The notes under the pieces: generated by a model
Database searches by the model: none
Seen by the model: the letters and a program-made list of their open reading frames with translations, nothing else
What the model was told of the DNA's origin: nothing
Assembly: GCF_009766095.1 (NCBI RefSeq)
Contig: NZ_LMUD01000002.1
Coordinates: 469,120-533,119, forward strand
Reading direction: 5' to 3'
DNA length: 64,000 nt
DNA from: Granulicella sp. S190
Lineage (GTDB): Bacteria > Acidobacteriota > Terriglobia > Terriglobales > Acidobacteriaceae
Shown: positions 27,765-35,550 of the stretch, piece by piece
How positions within the stretch are numbered: the stretch's first letter is position 1
Layout: each line of letters opens with the position of its first letter
Made by a program: the position numbers and the translations under genes

Positions 27765-28742
27765 GTGGCGCTAAAACGCAAGCTGGTGCTTGGAGTGATG
27801 CTCGGCGCTATGCTTCAGGGTTGCACAGCGGGCAAACCTCCTTCTCAGGGAGAGACCAGTCTGGCCGATGCTGCGAAAGACGTTGCGATTCCATTGGAGG
27901 CGGGAAAGATGAAGAACCCGCTGCCTGAGACTAGTGAGGTCGTGAGCCAGGGCCAGGAGATATTTCTTGGGTCTTGCGCCCAATGCCACGGAGCGGATGC
28001 GCGCGGAGACAGTGACCTCGGGCGCAACATGACACCGCCTGCCATGGACCTGACCTCAGCCCACGTGCAGCATTGGAGCGACGCAGAGCTGTTTTGGATC
28101 GTACAGAACGGAGTTCGCCTTACGGGCATGCCTGCCTGGAAGTCGAGCATCTCAGAAAACGACACCTGGAAGCTTGCACGTTACATCCATAGCCTTCCTC
28201 GCGTCGGGGCTGCCTCCGCCTCAGCAACTGTCCCGTCGCAGGCACCAGCTGCTGCTTCCGCTCAGGACAAGTACACCCTCAAAGTACCGAATGGCCTCGC
28301 GTTCGCTGAGTTCAGAGGATACGAAGGCTGGCCGGTGATCGCCATCAGCCATAACGGAGGTGCGGTCGCTGCGATCCTCGGGAATGCTGAGATGATCAAC
28401 GCCTATAAGGCGGGCATTCCCGGGAACGGCAAGCCGTTTCCGGATGGTGCCAAGATGGCGAAGGTCCATTGGGTCGCGAAGGTGGATGCCGGTGAGCCCG
28501 GTGCGCCGACAGTGCCAGGAGTCCAGCATGACGTTGACTTCATGGTGAAGGACAGTAAGAGGTTCGCCGACAGCGGAGGATGGGGTTACGGCGTCTTCGA
28601 GTTCGACGCCGCGGCGGGTAAGTTCAGGCTCGGCAACTTAGGTGATAAGCCGCCGCAAGGGAGCGACGCCAAGTGCGGGTTCGCTTGCCATACGGCGGTG
28701 AAGACAAAAGACTACGTATTCACTGCTTATGGGCAGAGGTGA
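27765..28742 (+). CDS. Lipoprotein fusion of cytochrome c and cytochrome P460 domains
   Basis: The GTG start gives a typical lipoprotein signal (M-A-L-K-R-K-L-V-L-G-V-M-L-G-A-M) with lipobox L-Q-G-C, so Cys20 is probably lipidated. GGAGGT lies 9 bases upstream. ATG 27696 is an alternative that adds 23 residues. Residues 60-145 are a monohaem cytochrome c (CAQCH at 71-75, later T-G-M-P-A-W as likely Met ligand). Residues from about 170 to the end match the cytochrome P460 family, ending with K-C-G-F-A-C-H-T and D-Y-V-F-T. Here the haem motif is CX3CH (residues 304-309), not CXXCH. P460 proteins oxidise hydroxylamine or bind nitric oxide in some bacteria. Periplasmic nitrogen-oxide detoxification is possible but unproven. 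Confidence 0.85.
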   Translation: MALKRKLVLGVMLGAMLQGCTAGKPPSQGETSLADAAKDVAIPLEAGKMKNPLPETSEVVSQGQEIFLGSCAQCHGADARGDSDLGRNMTPPAMDLTSAHVQHWSDAELFWIVQNGVRLTGMPAWKSSISENDTWKLARYIHSLPRVGAASASATVPSQAPAAASAQDKYTLKVPNGLAFAEFRGYEGWPVIAISHNGGAVAAILGNAEMINAYKAGIPGNGKPFPDGAKMAKVHWVAKVDAGEPGAPTVPGVQHDVDFMVKDSKRFADSGGWGYGVFEFDAAAGKFRLGNLGDKPPQGSDAKCGFACHTAVKTKDYVFTAYGQR

Positions 28743-28744
28743 TG

Positions 28745-28775
28745 CGGAATCGCCAGGGGAGTGCTATTCCGTTTG
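28745..28775 (+). terminator. Possible intrinsic terminator after the cytochrome P460 gene
   Basis: C-G-G-A-A-T-c-G-C (28745-28753) pairs with G-C-t-A-T-T-C-C-G (28763-28771) around a 9-base loop and is followed by TTTGT. One mismatch and a short T run make it weak. It starts 3 bases after the stop codon. Confidence 0.4.
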
Positions 28776-28852
28776 TAACTTTGGGAGTGCAGATGGTGGG
28801 TTAGATGCGGGTCGTTTTGCGAAAGCTATCGGAGGTTTTTTTGTACGGGGAG

Positions 28853-29010
28853 TTGTGGTGTTTTTCAGGGAGTTTTGCGAAAAAAGGTGTTTTTTGTGGT
28901 GGTTTTTTGATGGTGAGAACGTGGTGGAATGCGTGGTGAACGTGGTGTTTTGGCAGTCAGTTTTTCGGGGTGAAAAAATGCGCCAGGTTTTTGGGATTTA
29001 TTTTTGAGGG
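28853..29010 (+). repeat. Dispersed repeat family A, copy 3
   Basis: It carries the family core at 28918-28936, with G-T-T-T-T-G-C-G-A-A-A-A upstream and T-T-T-A-T-T-T-T-T-G-A at its end. It is in the same orientation as copy 2. With the flanking hairpin repeat B3 it fills the roughly 450-base gap between the cytochrome and RidA genes; nothing else is visible there. Confidence 0.77.
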
Positions 29011-29127
29011 TTCCTGTTTTGGGAATAAGTGGGGTCTGGGAAATCGGTGCGATGGGGCGCCCGAGGTTTTGTGTCTGGTTTGGAAGTGGAAGGGTGGGCC
29101 ACCCGCCCAGATGGTTAGGTTAGATGC

Positions 29128-29182
29128 GGTTTGTGCTTTTCGCACGAAATGCTCACAGCTCAGAATCGAGATATGGGGCTCC
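29128..29182 (+). repeat. Hairpin repeat family B, copy 3
   Basis: Hairpin 1 is T-T-T-G-T-G-C / G-C-A-C-G-A-A-A around a T-rich loop. Hairpin 2 keeps the C-T-C / G-A-G pairing before A-T-A-T-G-G-G-G. It ends 7 bases before the ridA stop codon. A loose G-G-G-C-C-A-C-C-C fragment lies at 29095. Confidence 0.68.
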
Positions 29183-29189
29183 TGACTGC

Positions 29190-29570
29190 TCAGGCTTCGG
29201 CGATGGCTGCGATGGAGATCTTCATGCCGGGGATGCGGACCGGTAGTTTTGCGCCTTGGCGCGCGGGCGGGTTTTCCGGAAACCATTTGATCCACTCTTC
29301 GTTCATTCCGGCGAAGTCTGTCTCTTCGAGGAGGATGACGGTGGCACTGACGATGCGGTCGAGGGAGGTGCCTGCGGCTTTGAGGATGGCAGAGATGTTC
29401 TCCAGGCACTGTCTGGTTTGCTCCTGAATGGTCTCGCCGACGATCTTGCCGGTGTGTGGATGGTGCGGCCCGGTGCCTGAGACGAAGACCAGACCCGCTG
29501 CCCGTACCGCCTGGCTGTAGGTCGGCGGGGGAGATGGGGCGTTGGGGGTTTGGATGATGTCTCTGGCCAT
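29190..29570 (-). CDS. RidA-family (YjgF/YER057c/UK114) protein
   Basis: RidA proteins hydrolyse reactive enamine/imine intermediates made by PLP enzymes. The 126-residue length matches the family. Signature segments are Y-S-Q-A-V-R-A-A-G-L-V-F-V-S-G near the N terminus, the Q-T-R-Q-C-L-E-N-I helix, and I-S-I-A-A-I-A-E-A at the C terminus, where the family ends in v-E-i-e-a-i-A. The Arg that binds the substrate carboxylate in canonical RidA lies in R-x-x-v-x-V-x-x-L. Here the region reads P-A-R-Q-G-A-K-L-P-V-R, so activity may differ. ATG 29570 has GGAG 6 bases upstream. No operon partner is evident; repeats lie on both sides. Confidence 0.85.
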   Translation of the reverse strand: MARDIIQTPNAPSPPPTYSQAVRAAGLVFVSGTGPHHPHTGKIVGETIQEQTRQCLENISAILKAAGTSLDRIVSATVILLEETDFAGMNEEWIKWFPENPPARQGAKLPVRIPGMKISIAAIAEA

Positions 29571-29605
29571 ACTTCTCCATGGATGGTTGCGGGGACAGTT
29601 TACAT

Positions 29606-29650
29606 CCCACCCTTCGCAAGTGCGCGAAGGATGGGGCACCCGCCCACTCG
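29606..29650 (+). repeat. Hairpin repeat family B, copy 4 (hairpin 2 variant)
   Basis: Only hairpin 2 is present. The conserved frame C-C-C-A ... T-G-G-G-G-C-A-C-C-C encloses a different stem, CCTTCGC paired with GCGAAGG. The segment ends with C-G-C-C-C-A-C-T-C. It lies between the ridA start and the PEP-CTERM gene end. Confidence 0.6.
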
Positions 29651-29665
29651 TGGTTGGGAGAAGAG

Positions 29666-30418
29666 TTATTGATTGCAGGTTCGGATATATTTCACACGGC
29701 GTCGCAACATGCCTGCCACTCCAACTAACCCAGTGCCTAGCAGGACGAAACTCGATGGCTCTGGAGCGATGTTTACTGCATCCTGAGTTATTGTAAAAGT
29801 GCCGCCATTCGGGTTTAGGTCCTGAACTGCAAGATAGATGTCGACCTCGTCTAGGCCGGCGGTGTTGTAAGGCAACGAGACATTAGCGTAGTTGCTGCCG
29901 CTACTTCCTGTCAGATCTTGATCGAACGAGTAACAGTAGTTTCCAGTGTTTGGATTATCTGCAGGGCACGAGGAAAGTCCCGAAGACGGCGGTATCCCAA
30001 TATCCGGAATGCCTTGCGGTGCCCCGGCGAGATACAGCGATGCGCCCGTAATTCCCAGATTTAAGACTAAGCCTTGGGGTTGAAGCATGTATCTGAGGAT
30101 CAGACGATCGCCCGGGCCAGTTGATGAGTAGTCGAAATCGAAGTCGGGGCCGTAGGTGAACGTAACGTTGGATGAGCTGGCGTCCTCGAATATCGTGATC
30201 GGAACGATCGAAGCGCCAACGATGCAAGGGCTTACTCCGCCGCAGCCACCCGGGTTCCAATTTGTGAAATTTACAAGACCGTTTGTTACTGGTCCTGCCA
30301 CGTAGGAATCATGTCCTGGGCTAGTCACGGAGATGATGTCTGCCTTACAGGAGTTAGCTACAAGTAAGGTGAAGCCAAGGCAAAAAAGAGCTTGCAGCGA
30401 TCTTTTGGTAGTAATCAT
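29666..30418 (-). CDS. PEP-CTERM domain-containing exported protein
   Basis: The 250-residue protein has a signal peptide (residues 1-26) and a beta-rich body with several Cys pairs. The C-terminal sorting signal reads A-P-E-P-S-S-F-V-L-L-G-T-G-L-V-G-V-A-G, followed by the basic stretch M-L-R-R-R-V-K. That tripartite signal (PEP motif, hydrophobic segment, Arg/Lys tail) marks substrates of EpsH-type exosortases, found in biofilm- and exopolysaccharide-forming bacteria. No exosortase gene lies in this window. The body resembles no enzyme recognised here. A surface or exopolysaccharide-associated role is inferred from the sorting signal. Confidence 0.85.
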   Translation of the reverse strand: MITTKRSLQALFCLGFTLLVANSCKADIISVTSPGHDSYVAGPVTNGLVNFTNWNPGGCGGVSPCIVGASIVPITIFEDASSSNVTFTYGPDFDFDYSSTGPGDRLILRYMLQPQGLVLNLGITGASLYLAGAPQGIPDIGIPPSSGLSSCPADNPNTGNYCYSFDQDLTGSSGSNYANVSLPYNTAGLDEVDIYLAVQDLNPNGGTFTITQDAVNIAPEPSSFVLLGTGLVGVAGMLRRRVKYIRTCNQ

Positions 30419-30677
30419 CTAGTTCTCCGAAATTTGGGTAGCCGCGACACAGTTCTGGAATAAGAAGTGGGACGGATCAAAGTTACGTCTATGCAATCCA
30501 ACAGCCAAATGGCTTATGCTAAAAACCGGAGATTATTGAGAGTATTTCTTGATTTTGAACTCGCTGCTGCATTAACTTGCGGCAAAAGACGAACGGATTT
30601 GCTCTTTAGGTGAATGGCCAGAGAATCTGGAGTCAAGTTCTCTTAAGTAGCCTGGTTATGTTTTGGGAAGCGGAGGC
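30419..30677. other. Upstream region of the PEP-CTERM gene
   Basis: This stretch is AT-richer than its surroundings and probably contains the minus-strand promoter of the PEP-CTERM gene. No clear -35/-10 pair or reading frame could be assigned. Hairpin repeat B5 begins at its right end. Confidence 0.35.
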
Positions 30678-30740
30678 GGTTCGTGCTTTCGCACGAATGC
30701 CCACTCATGCGGTGAGACTGCATGAATGGGGCACCCGAGG
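30678..30740 (+). repeat. Hairpin repeat family B, copy 5 (variant hairpin 2)
   Basis: Hairpin 1 is perfect: TTCGTGC-TTTC-GCACGAA. Hairpin 2 keeps the outer frame C-C-C-A ... T-G-G-G-G-C-A-C-C-C but uses T-C-A-T-G-C paired with G-C-A-T-G-A instead of the A-T-C-T-C stem. A loose G-G-G-C-C-A-C-C-C lies at 30760. Confidence 0.77.
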
Positions 30741-30779
30741 TTTGGTTGGTTTTATGTATGGGCCACCCACCGCCGAGGC

Positions 30780-31265
30780 TTAGGACGGGTCTGGAGGGGG
30801 TGAATCGAACAAATAGAGGGTGTTGACGTCTGGTAATCCGAACTCACCAAGAACTCCCTCAAGGTCGGAGAGTTCTAAGCCCACTAATCTGCCTTGCCTT
30901 TGCCTGAGAGTCACTGAGACTAGATGGCCTTCGACCTTTCCGATTAGATCGACCAACATGTGGTCGTGCGGCGACGTTACGATCTTGTCGTCTCCCTCGA
31001 CATGCAGTGAGATGCTTGGGCATCCGCAGGGACACCATTGTTTAGCGAGGATCCCCTCTAGTTGAGGAAGAAATGCGTTTGAGCCAGTAGCACCGTGCCC
31101 AAGAAGCCAAGTCAGGAACGAGTGCTCTTCGGGGTTGAGAGCGCGATACTCGGAGAGATCGGTTGTGACTGGGGCCGTTTGTGTGGCATCCGTTGAAGCT
31201 GGGCGATCCTTCGTCGGAATTGCCCTGCGTACTTCTGCCAGATACTCTGAGAGGCTTCGCTGCAT
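30780..31265 (-). CDS. Hypothetical cytosolic protein with a CPCGCPS motif
   Basis: The 161-residue acidic protein has no signal peptide or membrane segment. The N-terminal 30 residues look helical and disordered. The body includes E-E-H-S-F-L-T-W-L-L-G-H-G near residue 47, then Q-W-C-P-C-G-C-P-S-I-S-L near residue 76. The Cys-x-Cys-Gly-Cys-Pro cluster could hold a metal, with the nearby His residues (H-D-H-M) as possible further ligands. The last 50 residues resemble a beta domain ending in Pro/Asp. I do not recognise the family. Hairpin repeats B5 and B6 lie on either side. Confidence 0.65.
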   Translation of the reverse strand: MQRSLSEYLAEVRRAIPTKDRPASTDATQTAPVTTDLSEYRALNPEEHSFLTWLLGHGATGSNAFLPQLEGILAKQWCPCGCPSISLHVEGDDKIVTSPHDHMLVDLIGKVEGHLVSVTLRQRQGRLVGLELSDLEGVLGEFGLPDVNTLYLFDSPPPDPS

Positions 31266-31300
31266 TGTGTCCTACGTTATACCTCATGATGAAAGAAAAG

Positions 31301-31357
31301 CGGTTCGTGCTTTCGCACGAATGCCCACATCTCAGAATCGAGATATGGGGCACCCGC
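31301..31357 (+). repeat. Hairpin repeat family B, copy 6
   Basis: Both hairpins are intact: TTCGTGC-TTTC-GCACGAA, then the A-T-C-T-C / G-A-G-A-T stem within C-C-C-A ... T-G-G-G-G-C-A-C-C-C. It is the closest relative of copy 1 and lies between divergent genes, so it sits upstream of both. Confidence 0.8.
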
Positions 31358-31397
31358 CCAACAATCCAGATAAATTCCGTGATACATTCTCTCCACT

Positions 31398-32375
31398 ATG
31401 TTGAGTTGGTTGATGTTATTTGAGGTCTTGCAAGTTACTGAGGGACCGCTGAAGTGGACTTACGTTCTCACGACATTTGCCGTTGCTGTAATTCCCTTGC
31501 TTCTCGCTGGAATCGGAGGGCATTTGGCTACGTTAGCATTGCCCGGAAACGACAGATCCAGACGCAGATGGAAACTTGGGATTTGGATTCTGGCTATTGT
31601 CGGCATCCTCGTGTTTGCTTTTACGCAAGTGCTGGCATATCAAGCAGACCGGGAGAGAGAAGCTTTCCAAACGTCAGTATTAGATCAACTGAAGATAATC
31701 GCCAATGAGCCCAATAAGGCGAAACGTCAAGAGGCTGTTGACAAGTTGGCTTCATCTTTCCCGGGAGCTGTAAACCCAAAGACCTCAGCGCGAACTCAGT
31801 CAAAAGCGTCATTGCCAAATACTCCTGCCCAAAATGTTCAACCGACAACGCAGCCTACTCCTGCACCCACCACAGCCACTGGTACCAAGCCGGACTTACC
31901 AATAGCTTGTCCGCCAGAGGGAACTCTAGCATACGGATGGGTTGCGACTCCGACAGGGCCTAATGAGGGTATTAACTTTACCTACTTGCCCAAACCTTTG
32001 AATCCAACGCTGGACATAGAACGGTGGGTTAAGCTACCTGCAAATCAACAACAACAAGCTCAGGACCTTTATGCCGAGTTGCTGACACATCTCGAAAAAC
32101 CAAAATCGCTCGATACAAGTGCTGGAGCGATTGCAACAGAAAATGTAATCAAGTCGATCTCAGTACTTTTTTCTAACGATGGGTTCTTATCTGTAGGTTA
32201 TGAAGTACACACGCACAGCGGAACATCAGTGACAGCTAAATCATCCGATATTCCAGTAAGTAGTCTTTCCAAGTCTGGCCGTTTAGCCATCGCCGATTTT
32301 CGCTCGTTCACTAATTCAGCGGCTGATAACGCATGTAATGAAGCCCTGCATAAGCTAACAGAAACTCCTAAATGA
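31398..32375 (+). CDS. Hypothetical membrane protein with a large soluble domain
   Basis: Two transmembrane helices are visible, around residues 20-45 (T-Y-V-L-T-T-F-A-V-A-V-I-P-L-L-L) and 62-82 (I-W-I-L-A-I-V-G-I-L-V-F-A-F). A helical segment follows (residues 85-125), then a Pro/Thr/Gln-rich linker (about 130-165) and a mixed C-terminal domain to residue 325. The start could be ATG 31398 or ATG 31413. Base composition is more AT-rich than the surrounding housekeeping genes, and repeats lie just upstream, which fits accessory DNA. The function is not recognised. Confidence 0.65.
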   Translation: MLSWLMLFEVLQVTEGPLKWTYVLTTFAVAVIPLLLAGIGGHLATLALPGNDRSRRRWKLGIWILAIVGILVFAFTQVLAYQADREREAFQTSVLDQLKIIANEPNKAKRQEAVDKLASSFPGAVNPKTSARTQSKASLPNTPAQNVQPTTQPTPAPTTATGTKPDLPIACPPEGTLAYGWVATPTGPNEGINFTYLPKPLNPTLDIERWVKLPANQQQQAQDLYAELLTHLEKPKSLDTSAGAIATENVIKSISVLFSNDGFLSVGYEVHTHSGTSVTAKSSDIPVSSLSKSGRLAIADFRSFTNSAADNACNEALHKLTETPK

Positions 32376-32541
32376 CCAGGTCGCTTAGCGGAGTTACTAG
32401 CTTCAGTAGGCACTTACCCAAAGCTTGACCTCAAAAAAATGTGGACTTAGTCAAAAAAAATAGCAATTCCAAGAGCAGTCTGATTCTCAGCACAAGCTAG
32501 AAGTACTCACAACCCCGAGTAAAACGAGCGGGATGTTTTGA

Positions 32542-34731
32542 TCATTCGACAGTAACTGACTTGGCTAAGTTTCTGGGTTGGTCTACGTCGCAGCCTCGGC
32601 GGACGGCGATGTGGTAGGCGAGGAGTTGGAGGGGGACTACTTCGAGGATGGGTAGGAGTAGTTCGGGGGCCTGGGGGATGTAGATGGTCTGCTCGACGAG
32701 CTGGCTGATCTCGGTGTCGCCTTCGATGGCGATGGCGATGACGCGGCCAGAGCGGGCGGTGACCTCTTGAATGTTGCTGAGGGTTTTTTCGTACTTGAGG
32801 ACGCTGGAGGGATCGTTGGGGTCCTTGGTGGCGATGCAGACGACGGGGAGGGATTCGTCGATGAGGGCGTTGGGGCCGTGCTTCATCTCGCCGGCGGGGT
32901 AGCCTTCGGCATGGATGTAGGAGATCTCCTTGAGCTTGAGTGCGCCTTCGAGGGCGATGGGGTAGTGGATGCCGCGGCCGAGGAAGAGGAAGTCGTCGGA
33001 GGTGTGGAAGAGGCGGGCGAGCTCTTCGCACTGGGCTGAGAGGGGCCGGCGGGTGGTGGCGCGGCGGTCGTAGCCTGCCCAGCTTGAGTTCAGTTCGGTG
33101 GGGTGAGTGGGTAGAGAAGCGGGTTTCTCCACTCCGGCGCTTTGCGCCTCCGGTCGAAATGACGAATTTTTGTTATGCCCGGGATTTCGGGTGGGAGCTG
33201 TGGGGGCGGCGACGCCTTCGGAGGCGCCGGGGGAGTCGGGGGAGGTGATGTTGAGCATGGAGGCGAGCTTGCCGGGGAGCTTGGAGAGCTCGGTGACGAG
33301 GTGGAGGGATTCGGCGTCGGAGATGGTGCCGCGGACCTGGGCGAGGTGGAGGGCGAGGACGAAGAGGGCGGTGAGCTGGGCGGTGAAGGCCTTGGTGGAG
33401 GCGACGCCGATCTCGGGGCCGGCGTTGGTGGTGAGGGTGCCCTGGGCTTTGCGGGTGATGGCGGCGCCGACGACGTTGCAGATGGCGAGGGTTTTGGAGC
33501 CTTTGGCGGCGAGCTCGGCCTGGGCGGCGAGGGTGTCGGCGGTTTCGCCGGACTGGGTGATGAGGAGGCCGATGGCGCGAGGGTCGGCGATGGGGTCGCG
33601 GTAGCGGTACTCGGAGGCGTAGTCGACTTCGACGGGGAGGCGGGCGAGGCGCTCGATCATGAACTTGCCGGCGAGGCCAGCGTGCCAGGAGGTTCCGCAG
33701 GCGGCGATGGTGATCTGGCTGGCGTTGCGGAGGTCGTCGTCGGAGATCTGCATGGCTTCGAGGAAGACTTTTCCTGTTTCTAGGGAGACGCGGCCGAGGG
33801 TGGTGTCGCGGATGGCGCGGGGCTGCTCGTTTATTTCCTTGAGCATGAAGTGCTTGTAGCCGGCCTTTTCGGCCTGGATGGGGTCCCAGGTGATGCGCTG
33901 GACTTTCAACGGAAGCGGCTGGGCGTTGAAGTCGGTGAGGGTGACGCCCTCTTTGGTGAGGATGGCGACTTCGCCGTCGGCGAGGAAGTGGATGTTGCGG
34001 GTGTGGTGGAGGATGCCGGGGACGTCGGAGGCGAGGAAGAACTCGCCGTCGCCGATGCCGATGACGGCGGGCGGGCCCATGCGGGCGGCGACGAGCTTGT
34101 TGGGCTCGTGCGCGGAGAGGACACCGATGGCAAAGGCTCCGGTGATGCGCTTGACGGCGCGGCGGACGGCCTCTTCGAGTGGGATGGTGGGCTTATTGGG
34201 GAGGGTGAGGACGGCTTCAGACTCGTTGGCCTCCGTGGGTGCTTGCCGCACGGGCGCTGAGCCTTCGGCGTGGCTGTGCTTGCCGCTCCCGTTGGTCGCT
34301 GTTTTGGCGGCGAGGTTGAACTCGTCTTCGATGAGGTGGGCGATGATCTCGGTGTCGGTCTCGGAGACGAACTTGTGGCCCTTAGCGACGAGGGCGCTCT
34401 TGAGGGAGAGGTAGTTTTCGACGATGCCGTTGTGGACGACGACGAGGGTGCCGGTGCCGTCGCGATGGGGATGGGCGTTCTCTTCGGTGGGGCGGCCGTG
34501 CGTGGCCCACCGGGTGTGTCCGATGCCGAAGGTGCCGTCGATGGGGGAGTCGTGGATGACGGTTTCGAGGTTGCGGAGCTTGCCGGGAGCGCGGCGCAGC
34601 TCGAGGCCGCTGGGACCTCCCGCTACGGCTATGCCGGCGGAGTCATAACCGCGGTACTCAAGACGGCGGAGGCCTTCAATGATGACGGGGACGACGGACT
34701 GGGGGCCAATGTATCCAACGATTCCACACAT
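32542..34731 (-). CDS. glmS: Glutamine-fructose-6-phosphate aminotransferase (isomerizing), with two insertions
   Basis: The enzyme makes glucosamine 6-phosphate from fructose 6-phosphate and glutamine, the first step to UDP-GlcNAc. The N-terminal glutaminase has the catalytic Cys2 (M-C-G-I-V-G-Y) and G-H-T-R-W-A-T-H-G. Two SIS domains follow ([10 protein letters not shown] and Q-S-G-E-T-A-D-T), and the C terminus is [13 protein letters not shown]. At 729 residues it is about 120 longer than typical GlmS (about 610). The excess lies in residues 141-181 (glutaminase domain) and 497-568 (between the SIS domains). The second insertion contains a genomic repeat read in frame. All catalytic motifs are intact, so the enzyme is probably functional. 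Confidence 0.95.
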   Translation of the reverse strand: MCGIVGYIGPQSVVPVIIEGLRRLEYRGYDSAGIAVAGGPSGLELRRAPGKLRNLETVIHDSPIDGTFGIGHTRWATHGRPTEENAHPHRDGTGTLVVVHNGIVENYLSLKSALVAKGHKFVSETDTEIIAHLIEDEFNLAAKTATNGSGKHSHAEGSAPVRQAPTEANESEAVLTLPNKPTIPLEEAVRRAVKRITGAFAIGVLSAHEPNKLVAARMGPPAVIGIGDGEFFLASDVPGILHHTRNIHFLADGEVAILTKEGVTLTDFNAQPLPLKVQRITWDPIQAEKAGYKHFMLKEINEQPRAIRDTTLGRVSLETGKVFLEAMQISDDDLRNASQITIAACGTSWHAGLAGKFMIERLARLPVEVDYASEYRYRDPIADPRAIGLLITQSGETADTLAAQAELAAKGSKTLAICNVVGAAITRKAQGTLTTNAGPEIGVASTKAFTAQLTALFVLALHLAQVRGTISDAESLHLVTELSKLPGKLASMLNITSPDSPGASEGVAAPTAPTRNPGHNKNSSFRPEAQSAGVEKPASLPTHPTELNSSWAGYDRRATTRRPLSAQCEELARLFHTSDDFLFLGRGIHYPIALEGALKLKEISYIHAEGYPAGEMKHGPNALIDESLPVVCIATKDPNDPSSVLKYEKTLSNIQEVTARSGRVIAIAIEGDTEISQLVEQTIYIPQAPELLLPILEVVPLQLLAYHIAVRRGCDVDQPRNLAKSVTVE
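33100..33186 (-). repeat. Family C-type repeat inserted in frame inside glmS
   Basis: On the coding strand this segment carries C-G-T-C-A-T-T-T-C-G-A-C-C-G and A-G-T-G-G-A-G-A. The same pieces occur, in the same order, in the complement of 50110-50150 outside any gene. It encodes [19 protein letters not shown] in the inter-domain insertion of GlmS, without a stop or frameshift. Confidence 0.65.
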
Positions 34732-34818
34732 GGAAAGAGTTTAGATGGCGGCGGAGGATTTTGCGCGGGAGAAGGTGTGTGACTTTTGGGGGAGGGTGCG
34801 ATTTGGGACGGCTGCCGG

Positions 34819-35550
34819 TTAGAGGTTGTCGGTACGGACGAAGATGCCGTCTACCTGGAGAAGCCTTCCCGTAGCGGAGTCGCGGAAGGAGGGCTCAAGG
34901 TCCCACAGCTGAAAGCCGTGGCTAGACATGATGGCGGACATCTCCGGCATGAGGGTTTCACCTTGATAGAGGGGTATGAGGGACATCTCCAACTGAACGG
35001 CGAGGGCCTTCGAGAGGAGCTTCGGGGCTCCGCTGAGTACCTGGAGCTCGAAGCCCTGGACGTCGAGTTTCAGGAAGGCGCGGCTCTTGAAGGCAGCAGG
35101 AGGGAGGACGTCGTCGAGGCGGCGGATAGAGACTTTTTCCTTGTGAAGGTATCCGGAGTGAGGGGCTGCGGCGAGATGGGAGTCAAGCATGGGGAGGATG
35201 GAGCTGCAGAAGGAGTCCGCGGAGATATTGATCTGCGCTTCGCCAGATTCCGCTCCGAGGGCGATTCCGGCTACGGTCCATAGGGAATCGGACGCGGAGG
35301 CGTGAAGGAGTTTCTGATAGGCGGTGTTGCTGGGTTCGAAGGAGAGAATGGGGCCATGGTGGCCGAGAGCGCGACAGAGTTTTGCGAACTGACCTGCGTT
35401 CGCGCCTACATCGAGAATGATGTCGAGATTGAGCAGGGAGAAGAGTCGACGGTAGCGGAGTTCCTGGGAGCTGTAGACGCTGGTCCTGCGGATCTGGTGG
35501 CCGGTAGCTTCTACTGCGGATCGGATGGAGTGCTTTAGCAACTGAGTCAT
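34819..35550 (-). CDS. FkbM-family methyltransferase
   Basis: The 243-residue protein has the SAM-binding motif I-L-D-V-G-A-N-A-G-Q-F-A at residues 45-56, the acidic S-F-E-P-S loop, and the family segment L-K-L-D-V-Q-G-F-E-L-Q-V-L. FkbM enzymes O-methylate sugars or other hydroxyl groups. ATG 35550 overlaps the stop of the O-antigen ligase gene as ATGA, indicating translational coupling; longer upstream starts would run back through that gene. Together they suggest methylation of a surface glycan that the ligase transfers or polymerises. Confidence 0.88.
   Translation of the reverse strand: MTQLLKHSIRSAVEATGHQIRRTSVYSSQELRYRRLFSLLNLDIILDVGANAGQFAKLCRALGHHGPILSFEPSNTAYQKLLHASASDSLWTVAGIALGAESGEAQINISADSFCSSILPMLDSHLAAAPHSGYLHKEKVSIRRLDDVLPPAAFKSRAFLKLDVQGFELQVLSGAPKLLSKALAVQLEMSLIPLYQGETLMPEMSAIMSSHGFQLWDLEPSFRDSATGRLLQVDGIFVRTDNL

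Noticed and set aside
33175..33783. Plus-strand Gly/Ala/Glu-rich frame opposite glmS
   Set aside because: It is antisense to conserved GlmS sequence and is low complexity because of GC-rich codon use.
34732..34818. glmS ribozyme or riboswitch upstream of glmS
   Set aside because: The 87 bases upstream are too short, and no feature of the conserved ribozyme core was seen.
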